Made by a program: the position numbers and the translations under genes
In this document: piece by piece, positions 36,982 to 45,445 of the stretch
How the letters are laid out: each line of letters starts with the position of its first letter
Position numbering within the stretch: position 1 is the first letter of the stretch
Notes under the pieces: model-generated
Databases searched by the model: none
What the model was told of the DNA's origin: nothing
Seen by the model: only the letters and a program-made list of their open reading frames with translations
Source: Malonomonas rubra
GTDB lineage: Bacteria > Desulfobacterota > Desulfuromonadia > Desulfuromonadales > Geopsychrobacteraceae
Direction of reading: 5' to 3'
NCBI RefSeq assembly: GCF_003247215.1
Contig: NZ_QKAP01000013.1
Location: 1-64,000 of the forward strand
Length of the DNA: 64,000 nt

Positions 36982-38751
36982 TTAGAATGGAAAGACAAAG
37001 GGGATAGCCAAACTGGCAAGCAGCCAGACCAGGATGTTTAGCGGGGTGCCGACTTTCAGATAATCGCTGAACTGATAGCCGCCGGGGCCGATCACCAGTG
37101 CGTTTGATTGATGACTGACCGGAGTCATGAAGCAGGTTGATGCCGCCAAGGCCACGGCCATGAAAAAGGGTTGCGGGTTGACGCCAAAGTGTTGCGACAG
37201 GTCGTAGGCGATTGGCGCCAGCAGAACCGCTGTGGCTGCATTGCTCATGATGCAGGTAAGCAGCATGGTAATCAGGAACAGCACCCCTAACGTGATCCAG
37301 GGGCCGTAGGGGCCGGCCATGTCGGTCAGGTGGGCGGCCAGAAAACTCGAAGCTCCGCTGGTCTCCATCGCGGTACCAAGGGGCAACGTTCCGGCAATCA
37401 ACATGATGACCGGCCAGTTGATGCTCTCGTAGGCATCGGATAGTTTGATGCAACCGGACAGGATCATCGCGACAGCACCGAGGGCGGAAGCGTGCATGAT
37501 CGGGAGCAGACCAGCGGTCACCGAGAGGATAACCGTGACCATGATGATGATCGCCAGCGGTGCCTTGTCGGGTAGATAGGGTTCTGGCTTGATGCCACCC
37601 AGAAGCAGAAAATCATGCTTGTCGGCAAGGTGCAGGATTTTACTTTCCGGCCCTTCGATTAGCAGCATGTCGCCAAACTTAAGAACCACGTGATCGACCC
37701 GCTTGACAACCGGTTCACCTCTCCGCCAGATCGCCAGAACATTCAATCCGTGAGTGTCACGAAAGTGGACTTCCCGCAGGGTTTTCCCGACAAGTTCATT
37801 GGTTGGGGTCAGGGCAACTTCCGCTACCTGATTTTCCTCTTTGTTTTCGGCGGCGATAACCTGTGCTGTTCCCGGAACAACTTCAATCCCTTTGACGCCT
37901 TTCAGTTTTAACAGTTGTTCCGGCTTTCCTTCTAAAAATAGAATATCGCCTGCGCGCAGTACTAGAGAGCTTCTGGGGGAGGTGATCTTTAACTGTTCAC
38001 GCATCAGGGAACGGACCTTGAGCTGGAAGTCGGAAGAAAAGCCAGTTTCCTGCAGCGTTTTGCCTATATATGTAGCTTCTTCAGACAGGCGAATTTCCGA
38101 GACGTAGGCTTTGAGTTGACTCATTTGCTGAACCGAGGCTGATGGGTTGTCGGGTAACAGTCTCCGACCGATCAGCATCATGTAGCAGATACTGATGATA
38201 ACCACCACAACGCCAAGGGGAGTAAAGTCGAACATGTTGAACTGTTGTCCCGAATATTCGAGCATCAATTCGTTGATTAAGATATTTGGTGGGGTTCCGA
38301 TCAGCGTACAGACTCCACCGATCAGTGAACCGAAAGCCAAAGGCATCAAAAGCCGCGAGGCGGCAATTTCAGCTTTTTTGGCGATACCGGTGACCATTGG
38401 AAGGAGTACCGCGGCAGCGCCGATATTGTTGATGAATGCTGAGGCAACGGCAGTAAGGCTCATGATGGCCAGTACCAGTTTGGCTTCACTCTTTTCAGCA
38501 AAGCTGAACAGCCAGCGCCCCAGATGTGCCGTGACCCCGGTATTGGCGATCGCGGCACTGATGATGAACATGGCGGCAACCGTGATGACGGCGGGGTTGC
38601 TGAAGGCGATGAAGGCTTGTTCTGCAGGGATAACGTTGAACAGGGGCAGGCTCAGCAGAATCAACAGGCTGACTAGGTCCATGCGAATCCAGCCGGTGGC
38701 AAATAAAAGAATTGCCACGCTCAGAATGCTGAGAACAAGAATAATTTGCAT
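36982..38751 (-). CDS. SLC13-family permease with two RCK-C (TrkA-C) domains
   Basis: A 589-residue membrane protein. About 210 residues of helices hold the conserved NIGAAAVLLP and IGTPPNIL motifs of the DASS/SLC13 family. Two cytosolic TrkA-C domains of about 85 residues each follow, at roughly 210-380 (for example LRAGDILFLEG and LKFGDMLLIEG). A second helical half has SNAATAVLLAP and TPVSHQSNALV. Members with RCK-C insertions transport sulfate, other oxyanions or dicarboxylates with sodium. The substrate is uncertain. The C-terminal domains may sense a nucleotide. Confidence 0.9.
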   Translation of the reverse strand: MQIILVLSILSVAILLFATGWIRMDLVSLLILLSLPLFNVIPAEQAFIAFSNPAVITVAAMFIISAAIANTGVTAHLGRWLFSFAEKSEAKLVLAIMSLTAVASAFINNIGAAAVLLPMVTGIAKKAEIAASRLLMPLAFGSLIGGVCTLIGTPPNILINELMLEYSGQQFNMFDFTPLGVVVVIISICYMMLIGRRLLPDNPSASVQQMSQLKAYVSEIRLSEEATYIGKTLQETGFSSDFQLKVRSLMREQLKITSPRSSLVLRAGDILFLEGKPEQLLKLKGVKGIEVVPGTAQVIAAENKEENQVAEVALTPTNELVGKTLREVHFRDTHGLNVLAIWRRGEPVVKRVDHVVLKFGDMLLIEGPESKILHLADKHDFLLLGGIKPEPYLPDKAPLAIIIMVTVILSVTAGLLPIMHASALGAVAMILSGCIKLSDAYESINWPVIMLIAGTLPLGTAMETSGASSFLAAHLTDMAGPYGPWITLGVLFLITMLLTCIMSNAATAVLLAPIAYDLSQHFGVNPQPFFMAVALAASTCFMTPVSHQSNALVIGPGGYQFSDYLKVGTPLNILVWLLASLAIPFVFPF

Positions 38752-38831
38752 TTGGCACCAGTCGGAAAAGATTAAACGGCTACCGTAGCAATAATTTTAG
38801 TCTAACTGGCTGGAATGACAATTTGAAGGGC

Positions 38832-39458
38832 TCAGGAGCCGAGTATTTTCAGCAACCGGCAACAACTTTCAAAGGGAGAGTGTGCACTGAGCAGGGCGGA
38901 AATCAAGGCCACACCATGTGCTCCGCTGTTGCGCACGGCAGAACAATTTTCCCTTTTTATGCCACCTAAACCGTAAACTGGCAGTTTGGAATGGGTACAA
39001 GCTGTTTTGAGAGCATCCAGCCCGAGCGGCTTCCCGTAAGCTGCTTTGGATGGGGTGTAAAAGACCGGCCCGTAGGTTACGAAATCAGCTCCCTGCCTTT
39101 CAGCAGTGAGAATGTCTGTTACGCTGTGGGTTGAAACGCCGATCAGCTTGTTTGGGCCGAGCCGCTCTCTTGCCACCGCTGGTGGGACCGAGTTCCCGCC
39201 AAGATGGACGCCGTCGGCATCGACTGCCATGGCAACATCGACCCGGTCGTTGATTAACAGTTTACAGTTGTAATGTTTGGTTAACTCCCTGATGTCTCTG
39301 GCTAGAGGGAGCAGCTCAGCCCCAGAGAGGTCTTTCTCCCGCAGTTGCAACATCGTCACTCCGGCTTCGAGCAGTTCTTCCAGCACCTTGAGCAGCAGTC
39401 GAGCCTCGGCCAGTTGCTTTCGGTCTGTGATCAGATAAAGCGGTGGCAGTTCTGACAT
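38832..39458 (-). CDS. thiE: Thiamine-phosphate synthase
   Basis: About 208 residues, joining the pyrimidine and thiazole halves into thiamine phosphate. It has the family motifs LYLITDR, MLQLREKDL, LINDRVDVA, GVHLG and the phosphate loop VYGLGGI. Start set at ATG 39458, which shares one base with the thiH stop (TGATG), so it is coupled to thiH. It is the last gene of the thi operon. Confidence 0.95.
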   Translation of the reverse strand: MSELPPLYLITDRKQLAEARLLLKVLEELLEAGVTMLQLREKDLSGAELLPLARDIRELTKHYNCKLLINDRVDVAMAVDADGVHLGGNSVPPAVARERLGPNKLIGVSTHSVTDILTAERQGADFVTYGPVFYTPSKAAYGKPLGLDALKTACTHSKLPVYGLGGIKRENCSAVRNSGAHGVALISALLSAHSPFESCCRLLKILGS

Positions 39459-40582
39459 CAGCAGGCTTGGTTCAAAAAGGCACTGTCCCAATCCTTCCAG
39501 ACCGGATCATATCCCTTTGATTGGAGCAGCCTTACCATCTCTTCGGGAGAGCGCTCGTCGTTGATGGCGAATTGCTCGCCTTCATGCCCCCCTTCACCAT
39601 ATCCACCGGGGGCAGTGCAGGACCCGGCGCTCATCTGGGTAATCCCGAGCGGCAACAGATTGTCGCGCAGTTGCGAACTCTCGCGGGTCGAGAGGACCAG
39701 CCCGGCATCCGGAACCAGCAGCCGCAGCGCACAGATGAACTGGGTGAGCTGTCGGTCGCTGACAATGCTGTTCGGTTGAAAACCGCCTTCTGCCGGACGC
39801 AGGCGCGGGAAGGAGATCGTCACCTGGGTGCGCCAGTAGTTGCGAGCCAGGTAGAGTGCATGCAGGCCTGTATAGAAGACGTCGCTCAGACATTCGCCGA
39901 GCCCGAGCAGGGAGCCGATGCCGATGCGCCGCAAACCGGCTTCTCCTGCGCGTTCCGGGGCCGCTAGGCGATAGCTGTAATCGCTCTTCGGACCGTAAGG
40001 ATGCAAATCCCGGTAGAGCTCAGCATCGTAGGTCTCCTGGTAGAGAGTCAGTCCATCGACGCCTGCAGCAACCATCCGCTGGTATTCATCGGTATCCATC
40101 GGGAAAACCTCGATTGAAACCGAACCGCAATGGGTTTTGACCGAATGTATTGATTGTTCAAGGAAGTCGATGCCTGCCGACTCGGGCGCCTCACCAGTGA
40201 GCAGCAACATGTGGCGAAAGCCCTTGCCGCGCAGCAGTTTGGCTTCGCGCTCAATTTCTGCCATAGTCAAAGTTTTTCGCGACAAATGATTGTCGGCACT
40301 GAAGCCGCAGTATTTGCAGCCGTTGTGACATTCATTGGACAGATAGATCGGAGCGTAGAGCAAAATCGTCCGACCGAACCGTTGCATGGTGATCTTATTG
40401 GCGCGGATGGCTATTTTCTCAAGTTGTTCGTCGCTGATCTGCGGTGCCAGCAGGCAGGCAAAATCCTCCATGTTCAAGCGCGGGCGGCGCAGGGCCTGAT
40501 CGATCTGCTGCGGTGTCGCGTTAAGAATCCTGTTAAGGATTTCTGCTTGCGGAAATTGTTGCAGTTGTTGTTCGAAGCTCAT
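39458..40582 (-). CDS. thiH: 2-iminoacetate synthase (tyrosine lyase)
   Basis: A 374-residue radical SAM enzyme with the motif CHNGCKYCGF (CxxxCxxC) near residue 85. It splits tyrosine to p-cresol and dehydroglycine, which feeds ThiG. The C-terminal part has SAGSCTAPGGYG, typical of ThiH and its relatives. Using ThiH rather than the O2-dependent ThiO fits an anaerobe. Four bases separate it from the thiG stop. Confidence 0.95.
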   Translation of the reverse strand: MSFEQQLQQFPQAEILNRILNATPQQIDQALRRPRLNMEDFACLLAPQISDEQLEKIAIRANKITMQRFGRTILLYAPIYLSNECHNGCKYCGFSADNHLSRKTLTMAEIEREAKLLRGKGFRHMLLLTGEAPESAGIDFLEQSIHSVKTHCGSVSIEVFPMDTDEYQRMVAAGVDGLTLYQETYDAELYRDLHPYGPKSDYSYRLAAPERAGEAGLRRIGIGSLLGLGECLSDVFYTGLHALYLARNYWRTQVTISFPRLRPAEGGFQPNSIVSDRQLTQFICALRLLVPDAGLVLSTRESSQLRDNLLPLGITQMSAGSCTAPGGYGEGGHEGEQFAINDERSPEEMVRLLQSKGYDPVWKDWDSAFLNQAC

Positions 40583-40586
40583 GATT

Positions 40587-41357
40587 TCAATCTCTCAGAA
40601 AACCGGTTAGCGGACTGGATGCTTCTGCCTTGTTCCGCTGCGGTCCAAGCCCTGCGAGATAGGCTTCTCGGCCTGCTTCAACCCCTTTTTTGAAGGCACG
40701 GCCCATGGCTGCTGGATCGGGGGTGTCAGCCAGTGCGGTGTTGACTAGCACGGCGTCTGCGCCCATTTCCATCGCTTCAGCGGCATGGGAAGGAGCTCCC
40801 AAACCGGCATCGACCACCACAGGTACCTTGGCCTGCTCAATGATGATCGCAATATGGTCGCGGGTCCGCAGGCCGCGGTTGGTACCGATCGGTGCTCCGA
40901 GCGGCATGACCGTCGCGGTACCGGCTTCTTCCAAATGCTTGGCCAGGACCGGGTCCGCCGGCATGTAGGGCAGCACGACAAAGCCCTCTTTAACCAGCAC
41001 TTCGGCGGCCTTTAACGTCTCAATCGGATCTGGCAGCAAGTAGTAGGGGTCGGGAGTGACTTCCAGTTTAATCCAAGGCTCGCAACCGGCGGATCGGGCC
41101 AGGCGGGCTAGGCGAATTGCTTCTTCAGCATCACGCGCACCGCTGGTGTTCGGTAGCAGTAGATAACGATTGCGGTCGATATGCGTAAGCAGTGAATCTT
41201 CCGGGTTGTCTATATCGACCCGGCGCAAGGCTACGGTGACGATTTCGCTGCCGGAGTGTTCCATGGCATCGACCATCGCCTGATTGGAGGCGAATTTCCC
41301 GGTCCCGACCATCAAACGTGAGCTGAATTCCCGACCGGCGATGACTAACTTGTCCAT
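40587..41357 (-). CDS. thiG: Thiazole synthase
   Basis: About 256 residues from ATG 41357 (AGGGAAA upstream; the frame extends to 41390 without a site). It has [18 protein letters not shown] at the N-terminus, the Schiff-base Lys in WIKLEV and the phosphate-binding segment [14 protein letters not shown]. It condenses deoxyxylulose phosphate, dehydroglycine and ThiS thiocarboxylate. Confidence 0.97.
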   Translation of the reverse strand: MDKLVIAGREFSSRLMVGTGKFASNQAMVDAMEHSGSEIVTVALRRVDIDNPEDSLLTHIDRNRYLLLPNTSGARDAEEAIRLARLARSAGCEPWIKLEVTPDPYYLLPDPIETLKAAEVLVKEGFVVLPYMPADPVLAKHLEEAGTATVMPLGAPIGTNRGLRTRDHIAIIIEQAKVPVVVDAGLGAPSHAAEAMEMGADAVLVNTALADTPDPAAMGRAFKKGVEAGREAYLAGLGPQRNKAEASSPLTGFLRD

Positions 41358-41386
41358 AAGATTTTTCCCTGTCTGTTTGGGTAAAC

Positions 41387-41584
41387 TCAACCGCCGCCGA
41401 CGAACTGGATGATTTCCAGGTTGTCACCTTCGTTCAGTGCAGTATCGTGTGCTTCGGCAGTGAGGATTTTTTTGTTCAGTTCAATGACCACACGCTCCGG
41501 CGACAGCTCAAGTTGCTGCAAAAGCTGAATGATGGTCAGCGGGGAATCAAAAGAGCGGCTCTGGCCGTTGATCTTCAGTTGCAT
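41387..41584 (-). CDS. thiS: Sulfur carrier protein ThiS
   Basis: A 65-residue ubiquitin-like protein ending in FVGGG; the terminal Gly is adenylated by ThiF and converted to a thiocarboxylate. Length and fold pattern (MQLKINGQ, then VVIELN) are typical. Confidence 0.95.
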   Translation of the reverse strand: MQLKINGQSRSFDSPLTIIQLLQQLELSPERVVIELNKKILTAEAHDTALNEGDNLEIIQFVGGG

Positions 41585-41595
41585 CGTTAATCCTT

Positions 41596-42402
41596 TTACT
41601 CCGGCTCTTCGCCCAGCAGCAGCCGCAAGACGGCGTTAGCTTGATGATGTGCGGCGATTCCAACCCGGGGAGCCATTAGTCCGCAACCCGGCTCAGCGGC
41701 AGTGGTGCCGTCACCGCAGAGATAGAAGCGGTCGCTGATTTTCAGGGTCTGGATGCTGTTCGAAGACCCGTAACCTGCCATGCCGGATGCCGCAATCAGA
41801 GGCTTGTCTTTCATCTGGGTAAGAAAGTTGCTGGTCAGCATCGCCTTTTGTTCGGCAGCGTCGAAAGCTTCAACCAGCACATCGACGCTTGCGAACAGTC
41901 CGGCCAGGTTTCCTCCCGTCACCCGAAGATAATGAGCGACAACTTCAACGCCGGGGTTGATGCGCGCCAGGTTGGCCTTTAGGGCCTCAACTTTTGGCAA
42001 ACCGATCTGGTCGATAAAATACTGCTGACGATTCAGGTTCGATGGCTCCACCACGTCGAAGTCGACCAGGACCAGTTTGCCGACTCCTATTCTAGCCAGA
42101 GCGATTGCGATGTTCGAGCCGAGGCCACCGACGCCGGCAATGCCGACGCAGCTGTTTTTGATCTTCTCATGTACGCCAGGAGTGTGCCGAGCCCTTATCA
42201 AACGCTCGAGTTCTTCCGTTGACGGTTCTTCGCCGCGTTGTATCAAGACGACCCGGTCGCCATTTTTAAGTGCCTGGTCGTTACTGGTCGGATAACCGTT
42301 AACGATCAGCAGATCCGCCTGGGGTTTTTTCTGCTCACGAAGCGCAAAAAGCGACAACTCGCCAGCGATCTCTTCCGGTTGTTCATTGAGATAGATCAGC
42401 AT
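41596..42402 (-). CDS. thiF: ThiS adenylyltransferase ThiF with N-terminal ThiS-like domain
   Basis: A 268-residue protein. Residues 70-268 form the E1-like adenylating domain with the nucleotide loop GIAGVGGLGSNIA, the Asp in VLVDFD and the Arg motif NLNRQQYF. Residues 1-65 look like a second beta-grasp, ThiS-like domain (MLIYLNEQPEEI, then NGDRVVLIQRG) without the GlyGly end. This fused form occurs in some delta-proteobacterial thi operons. The first domain may stabilise ThiF or mimic bound ThiS. It is the first gene after the riboswitch. Confidence 0.92.
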   Translation of the reverse strand: MLIYLNEQPEEIAGELSLFALREQKKPQADLLIVNGYPTSNDQALKNGDRVVLIQRGEEPSTEELERLIRARHTPGVHEKIKNSCVGIAGVGGLGSNIAIALARIGVGKLVLVDFDVVEPSNLNRQQYFIDQIGLPKVEALKANLARINPGVEVVAHYLRVTGGNLAGLFASVDVLVEAFDAAEQKAMLTSNFLTQMKDKPLIAASGMAGYGSSNSIQTLKISDRFYLCGDGTTAAEPGCGLMAPRVGIAAHHQANAVLRLLLGEEPE

Positions 42403-42418
42403 AAAAGTCTATAAAAAC

Positions 42419-42442
42419 GAAAAAAGCCACCCAATAGGTGGC
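42419..42442 (-). terminator. Riboswitch-controlled terminator upstream of thiF
   Basis: On the minus strand GCCACC (42442-42437) pairs with GGTGGC (42431-42426), followed by a run of six T (42425-42420). A competing pairing of GTGGCTGTC (42479-42471) with GACGGCCAC would act as the antiterminator. Confidence 0.82.
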
Positions 42443-42472
42443 CGTCAACATTACAGCTAATGTTGGTTACGA

Positions 42473-42562
42473 CAGCCACTTCCCTACGCCGGTATTAGCC
42501 GGATCAGGTTCCAAGGGTCGCTCGAATTTCGAGCTCTCAGTAACGATGACTCCCCTAGGGCT
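42473..42562 (-). promoter_or_regulatory. TPP riboswitch (THI element)
   Basis: The minus strand shows the TPP aptamer core: GGGAGTC at 42554-42548, CTGAGA at 42540-42535, GACCCTTGGAACCTGATC at 42520-42503, and the end stem CCGGCTAATACCGG with GTAGGGAAGT at 42485-42476. A P3 stem (GAGCTCGAAATTCGAGC) lies between. Binding of thiamine pyrophosphate should favour the downstream terminator and turn off thiFSGHE. Confidence 0.95.
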
Positions 42563-42575
42563 AATGTGAAAGTTG

Positions 42576-42605
42576 AAACTAGCAGTCTGACGAGTTGAAA
42601 GTCAA
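42576..42605 (-). promoter_or_regulatory. Possible promoter of the thi operon
   Basis: On the minus strand TTGACT (42605-42600) and TAGTTT (42581-42576) are separated by 18 bases, just upstream of the riboswitch. The -10 is weak, so this is tentative. Confidence 0.4.
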
Positions 42606-42668
42606 TATCTTTGCAACATTTTCTAGTGTTCTGCGATTGATCTTTTCGACGACTTTGCTTAGGATGGC

Positions 42669-42696
42669 GAACTCTTCTTGGTTGCTTGAAGAGTTC
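42669..42696 (+). repeat. 9-bp inverted repeat upstream of the small helical protein gene
   Basis: GAACTCTTC (42669-42677) and GAAGAGTTC (42688-42696) pair perfectly with a 10-base loop. It could be an operator or a leader hairpin for the gene at 42718. No T tract follows. Confidence 0.4.
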
Positions 42697-42717
42697 TTGT
42701 AAAGAAAGGAAGAAGAG

Positions 42718-43038
42718 ATGTCGATATCTGAACGTTACCGGCAAATTTGGGAGCAGATCGATACCGAATCGGATCGTCTGTATGAGATTTTGCCCGAGGA
42801 AATGGCAAAGGCGTTGCGCCAGGTTGATCGGGCGGTGGAAGAAATGCAGGAATTTGCCGAGACGGTCGGTGAAATCCCGCAGTTTCAGCTGGAGGCAAAA
42901 CTGTCTCCGGTGCTGTTGAAAGGGCATGAGTGTCTCGATCGGGCGCGGGTGATGTTGGAGGCCGCCGGTCATGAAAAGGAGGCCGCCGGTATCTGGGAAC
43001 TGGAACAGTTGATCTATCGGTTGTTGAATGATCTGTAA
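42718..43038 (+). CDS. Small helical protein of unknown function
   Basis: A 106-residue acidic protein, predicted nearly all helix (MSISERYRQIWEQIDTES, then AKALRQVDRAVEEMQEF). It has no membrane segment, Cys pair or known motif. Start at ATG 42718 follows GGAAGAAGAG. It has its own terminator and may be separate from the operon downstream. Confidence 0.75.
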   Translation: MSISERYRQIWEQIDTESDRLYEILPEEMAKALRQVDRAVEEMQEFAETVGEIPQFQLEAKLSPVLLKGHECLDRARVMLEAAGHEKEAAGIWELEQLIYRLLNDL

Positions 43039-43060
43039 CAGATCATGACATAGCGTGTGC

Positions 43061-43086
43061 AGGGCGTCCAAAGTGACGCCCTTTTT
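43061..43086 (+). terminator. Terminator after the small helical protein gene
   Basis: AGGGCGTC (43061-43068) and GACGCCCT (43075-43082) form an 8-bp GC-rich stem followed by TTTT. Confidence 0.85.
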
Positions 43087-43177
43087 GCTGGCATACACCT
43101 TGCTTTACTGGTAGCGGGTTTTGTGAGTTGTTATTTTTGCGTTGCTTGGAGGGTAACGCCTGTCTGCACTGGAGCAT

Positions 43178-44068
43178 TTGGATATTATGCATAAGAAACT
43201 GGAAAAAATATTTTACGAAGTCCGTGAGCCGGTTCTAGATTGGGACAATATTGGTGGCTTCGCAGAGGTCAAAGAGATCCTCAAGGAGATGGTCTGCCTG
43301 CCGTTGCAGAAGCCGGAAATGATCAAGCAGCATCAACTCGGTATCCCGGCCGGTGTGATGATGTGGGGACCGCTTGGGGTCGGTATCACCATGCTGGCGG
43401 AAGCCTGCGCCAAGGAAGCCGGCGCTTCGTTCGTCTATATCAGCGGTCAGGAGATGCTCGGAAAAGGTGAAGAGCTGGTTGAGGCCTTCGATACAGCGAT
43501 TCACGAGGCACCTTGTGTGCTGTTTATTTCCGATTGTGAATGGCTGGCACCACGGGTCGGTTGCAATTATGAATGGGATCCGGGCAACCTGCGCGGGATC
43601 CCGCCGACATTCGCCACCAAGGAACTGAACCGGTTATTTATCGAACAGATTGATCGGATCAATAAAGTGGAAAACGTGATGCTGGTCGGTTCCTGTTACC
43701 GTATCGATACGGTCGATCAGGCGATCATCAAAGAAAAGAAGCGCTTCAACCGGAAGGTGTTCGTGCATCCACCACGGGTTGTCGACCGTCGCGGTATGCT
43801 CGATATTTACATGGACCAGATGCCGAATCTGGCTGACGATGTCGACCGGGACAAGCTGGCCGAGCTGACCGAAGGCTATGTCGGCTGGGACGCAGAGAGC
43901 CTCTGTAAGCGGGCGACGGTCAATGCCATCAAGGAAGATGCGCCGCAGGTGACGATGGCTCATTTTCTCAAGTCGCTAAAAGAGGTCCGCTACTGGCTGA
44001 CCCCCGATATGACACGGGTTTATCACGAGATTTACGAAAACGATTGCCCGCATCATTACGCTTTTTAG
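43178..44068 (+). CDS. AAA-family protein with all ATPase motifs degenerate
   Basis: A 296-residue protein with the overall layout of a Cdc48/FtsH-type AAA domain (DNIGGFAEVKEILKEMV, then C-terminal helical lid with GYVGWDAESLCKRA). The Walker A reads GPLGVGITML, with the Lys changed to Ile. The Walker B reads VLFISDCEWLAPR, with Ser for the key Asp. Sensor 1 is GSCYRID, with Tyr for the expected Asn. The arginine-finger RF-R segment remains (KRFNRK). It probably cannot hydrolyse ATP and may act as a scaffold. The start could be TTG 43178, ATG 43187 or CTG 43160, which has GGAGGG upstream. It is first in a run of close-set genes. Confidence 0.85.
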   Translation: MDIMHKKLEKIFYEVREPVLDWDNIGGFAEVKEILKEMVCLPLQKPEMIKQHQLGIPAGVMMWGPLGVGITMLAEACAKEAGASFVYISGQEMLGKGEELVEAFDTAIHEAPCVLFISDCEWLAPRVGCNYEWDPGNLRGIPPTFATKELNRLFIEQIDRINKVENVMLVGSCYRIDTVDQAIIKEKKRFNRKVFVHPPRVVDRRGMLDIYMDQMPNLADDVDRDKLAELTEGYVGWDAESLCKRATVNAIKEDAPQVTMAHFLKSLKEVRYWLTPDMTRVYHEIYENDCPHHYAF

Positions 44069-44080
44069 GTCCAGATTGAC

Positions 44081-44491
44081 GTGATGGATCTCTACGCAAA
44101 ACTCGCCGAAATCCATGGCCACTATTGCCCCATGAGCACCCTTGGACTGCGGTTGGGGCTGGAGGCGGCACGGTTAGTAACAGTGACCAGTCAGGCAGAT
44201 TGGAACTTCTGTTACCTGGCACGCACCTGTGCTGCCGACGGAATTGCCATGGCCCTAGGGGAAACGGAACGGTCGATTGAGTTCTCCGTTGATCCGCAGG
44301 GACAGCATTTGCTCGTTTGCCGCTCGGTAGATGGCAAAGAGTTGTCACTTGCCCTCTCTGCTGAGGCACTGCAGTTGGCCAAGGATTACCACGGGTTTGA
44401 TGACGACGGTAAAAGCCGACAACTTCACCTGTTAAGAACAATTGCCAGCGAGCGTCTGATCGACATGTCAGGACCGACCGAAAATGTCTGA
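44081..44491 (+). CDS. FmdE-domain protein
   Basis: A 136-residue protein with an N-terminal FmdE motif (EIHGHYCPMSTLGLRLGLEA) and a downstream CYLARTCAADGI segment, which offer His and Cys metal ligands. FmdE was named from formylmethanofuran dehydrogenase operons, and stand-alone domains occur in many anaerobes with unknown roles. The zinc-ribbon C-terminus of longer members is absent. GTG 44081 and ATG 44084 are both possible starts. It begins 12 bp after the AAA gene and overlaps the permease gene by 8 bp. Confidence 0.85.
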   Translation: MMDLYAKLAEIHGHYCPMSTLGLRLGLEAARLVTVTSQADWNFCYLARTCAADGIAMALGETERSIEFSVDPQGQHLLVCRSVDGKELSLALSAEALQLAKDYHGFDDDGKSRQLHLLRTIASERLIDMSGPTENV

Positions 44492-45440
44492 TTCCATATT
44501 TATCCAGGTGTTCAATGTAATTCAGGACGAAATCCTGAAGATGTGGTGGTTCTTTCTGCTGTCGATCCTGCTGGTGGGAATCATCAAAGGCTACAAAATT
44601 GATCTGCGGATTCGTGATTCGATCAACCGGGCCGGTTTTTGGGGGATTCCGATTGCCGTGGCTGTCGGAATGGTTTCTCCGCTGTGCGCTTGTGGCATTC
44701 TGCCGGTGGTGATCTCTCTGGCGATGATGGGAACTCCATTGGCGCCGCTGATGGCGCTGCTGGTTACTTCGCCAGTGATGGGACCGGATGCCCTGTTACT
44801 GACTTATCGCGGACTGGGTGCTGATTGGGCGCTGATGAAATTCGTCGGTGCCGGGATTCTCGGTCTGACCTCCGGGATGTTGGTGCTGTGGCTGCAGAGA
44901 AGCGGTTATCTCGCCAGCGATATGGTGCGTTTGCAGCCGGTCTATAAGGATGATGGTACCTTGGCGACGGCTGCCGAGATCGGCGCCGCGCATGGCATCA
45001 AGGTCAAGCGGATGCAAGTGATACCGCGTGACAGCAGGGTACGGTTTATTTTCGATCGCACCGTCGATGCCGGTCTGTTTGTTGGGAAGTACCTGCTTTT
45101 GGCGATTATCCTTGAAGCGATTATCGTTACGCTGGTGCCCATTTCCTGGATTACCTTTCTGGTCGGTCAACATAATTTTCAATCGTTATTCGCCGCAGCG
45201 TTTATAGGCCTGCCATTGCCGACCAATCAGATCCCGATTATCCCCATTATGGCAGGGCTGCTGGAACGAGGGATCGACACTGGTGCGGGGCTGACTTTGT
45301 TGCTGGCCGGCCCGGTCACCAGCCTGCCAGCGATGCTGGCGCTCTGGGCAATGTTTCAGAAGCGCTTGGTGCTGGTTTTTGTTGCGCACGCCTTATCAGT
45401 CTCCATTCTACTCGGCTGGATTCTGCAGTCGTTTCTTTAG
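44484..45440 (+). CDS. DUF318 (ArsP-like) permease
   Basis: A 318-residue protein with about eight to ten membrane helices. The hallmark segment VSPLCACGILPVV and the partner segment ALLVTSPVMGPDAL are conserved in this family; the C-terminal half has GLPLPTNQIPIIPI. The best-studied relative, ArsP, exports organic arsenicals. Most members have no assigned substrate. The Cys-x-Cys pair (CAC) in the first half suggests a metal or metalloid ligand. Confidence 0.9.
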   Translation: MSDSIFIQVFNVIQDEILKMWWFFLLSILLVGIIKGYKIDLRIRDSINRAGFWGIPIAVAVGMVSPLCACGILPVVISLAMMGTPLAPLMALLVTSPVMGPDALLLTYRGLGADWALMKFVGAGILGLTSGMLVLWLQRSGYLASDMVRLQPVYKDDGTLATAAEIGAAHGIKVKRMQVIPRDSRVRFIFDRTVDAGLFVGKYLLLAIILEAIIVTLVPISWITFLVGQHNFQSLFAAAFIGLPLPTNQIPIIPIMAGLLERGIDTGAGLTLLLAGPVTSLPAMLALWAMFQKRLVLVFVAHALSVSILLGWILQSFL

Positions 45441-45445
45441 GGCAC

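Noticed and set aside
42421..42480. An independent small RNA upstream of thiF
   Set aside because: The pairings are the terminator and antiterminator of the TPP riboswitch.
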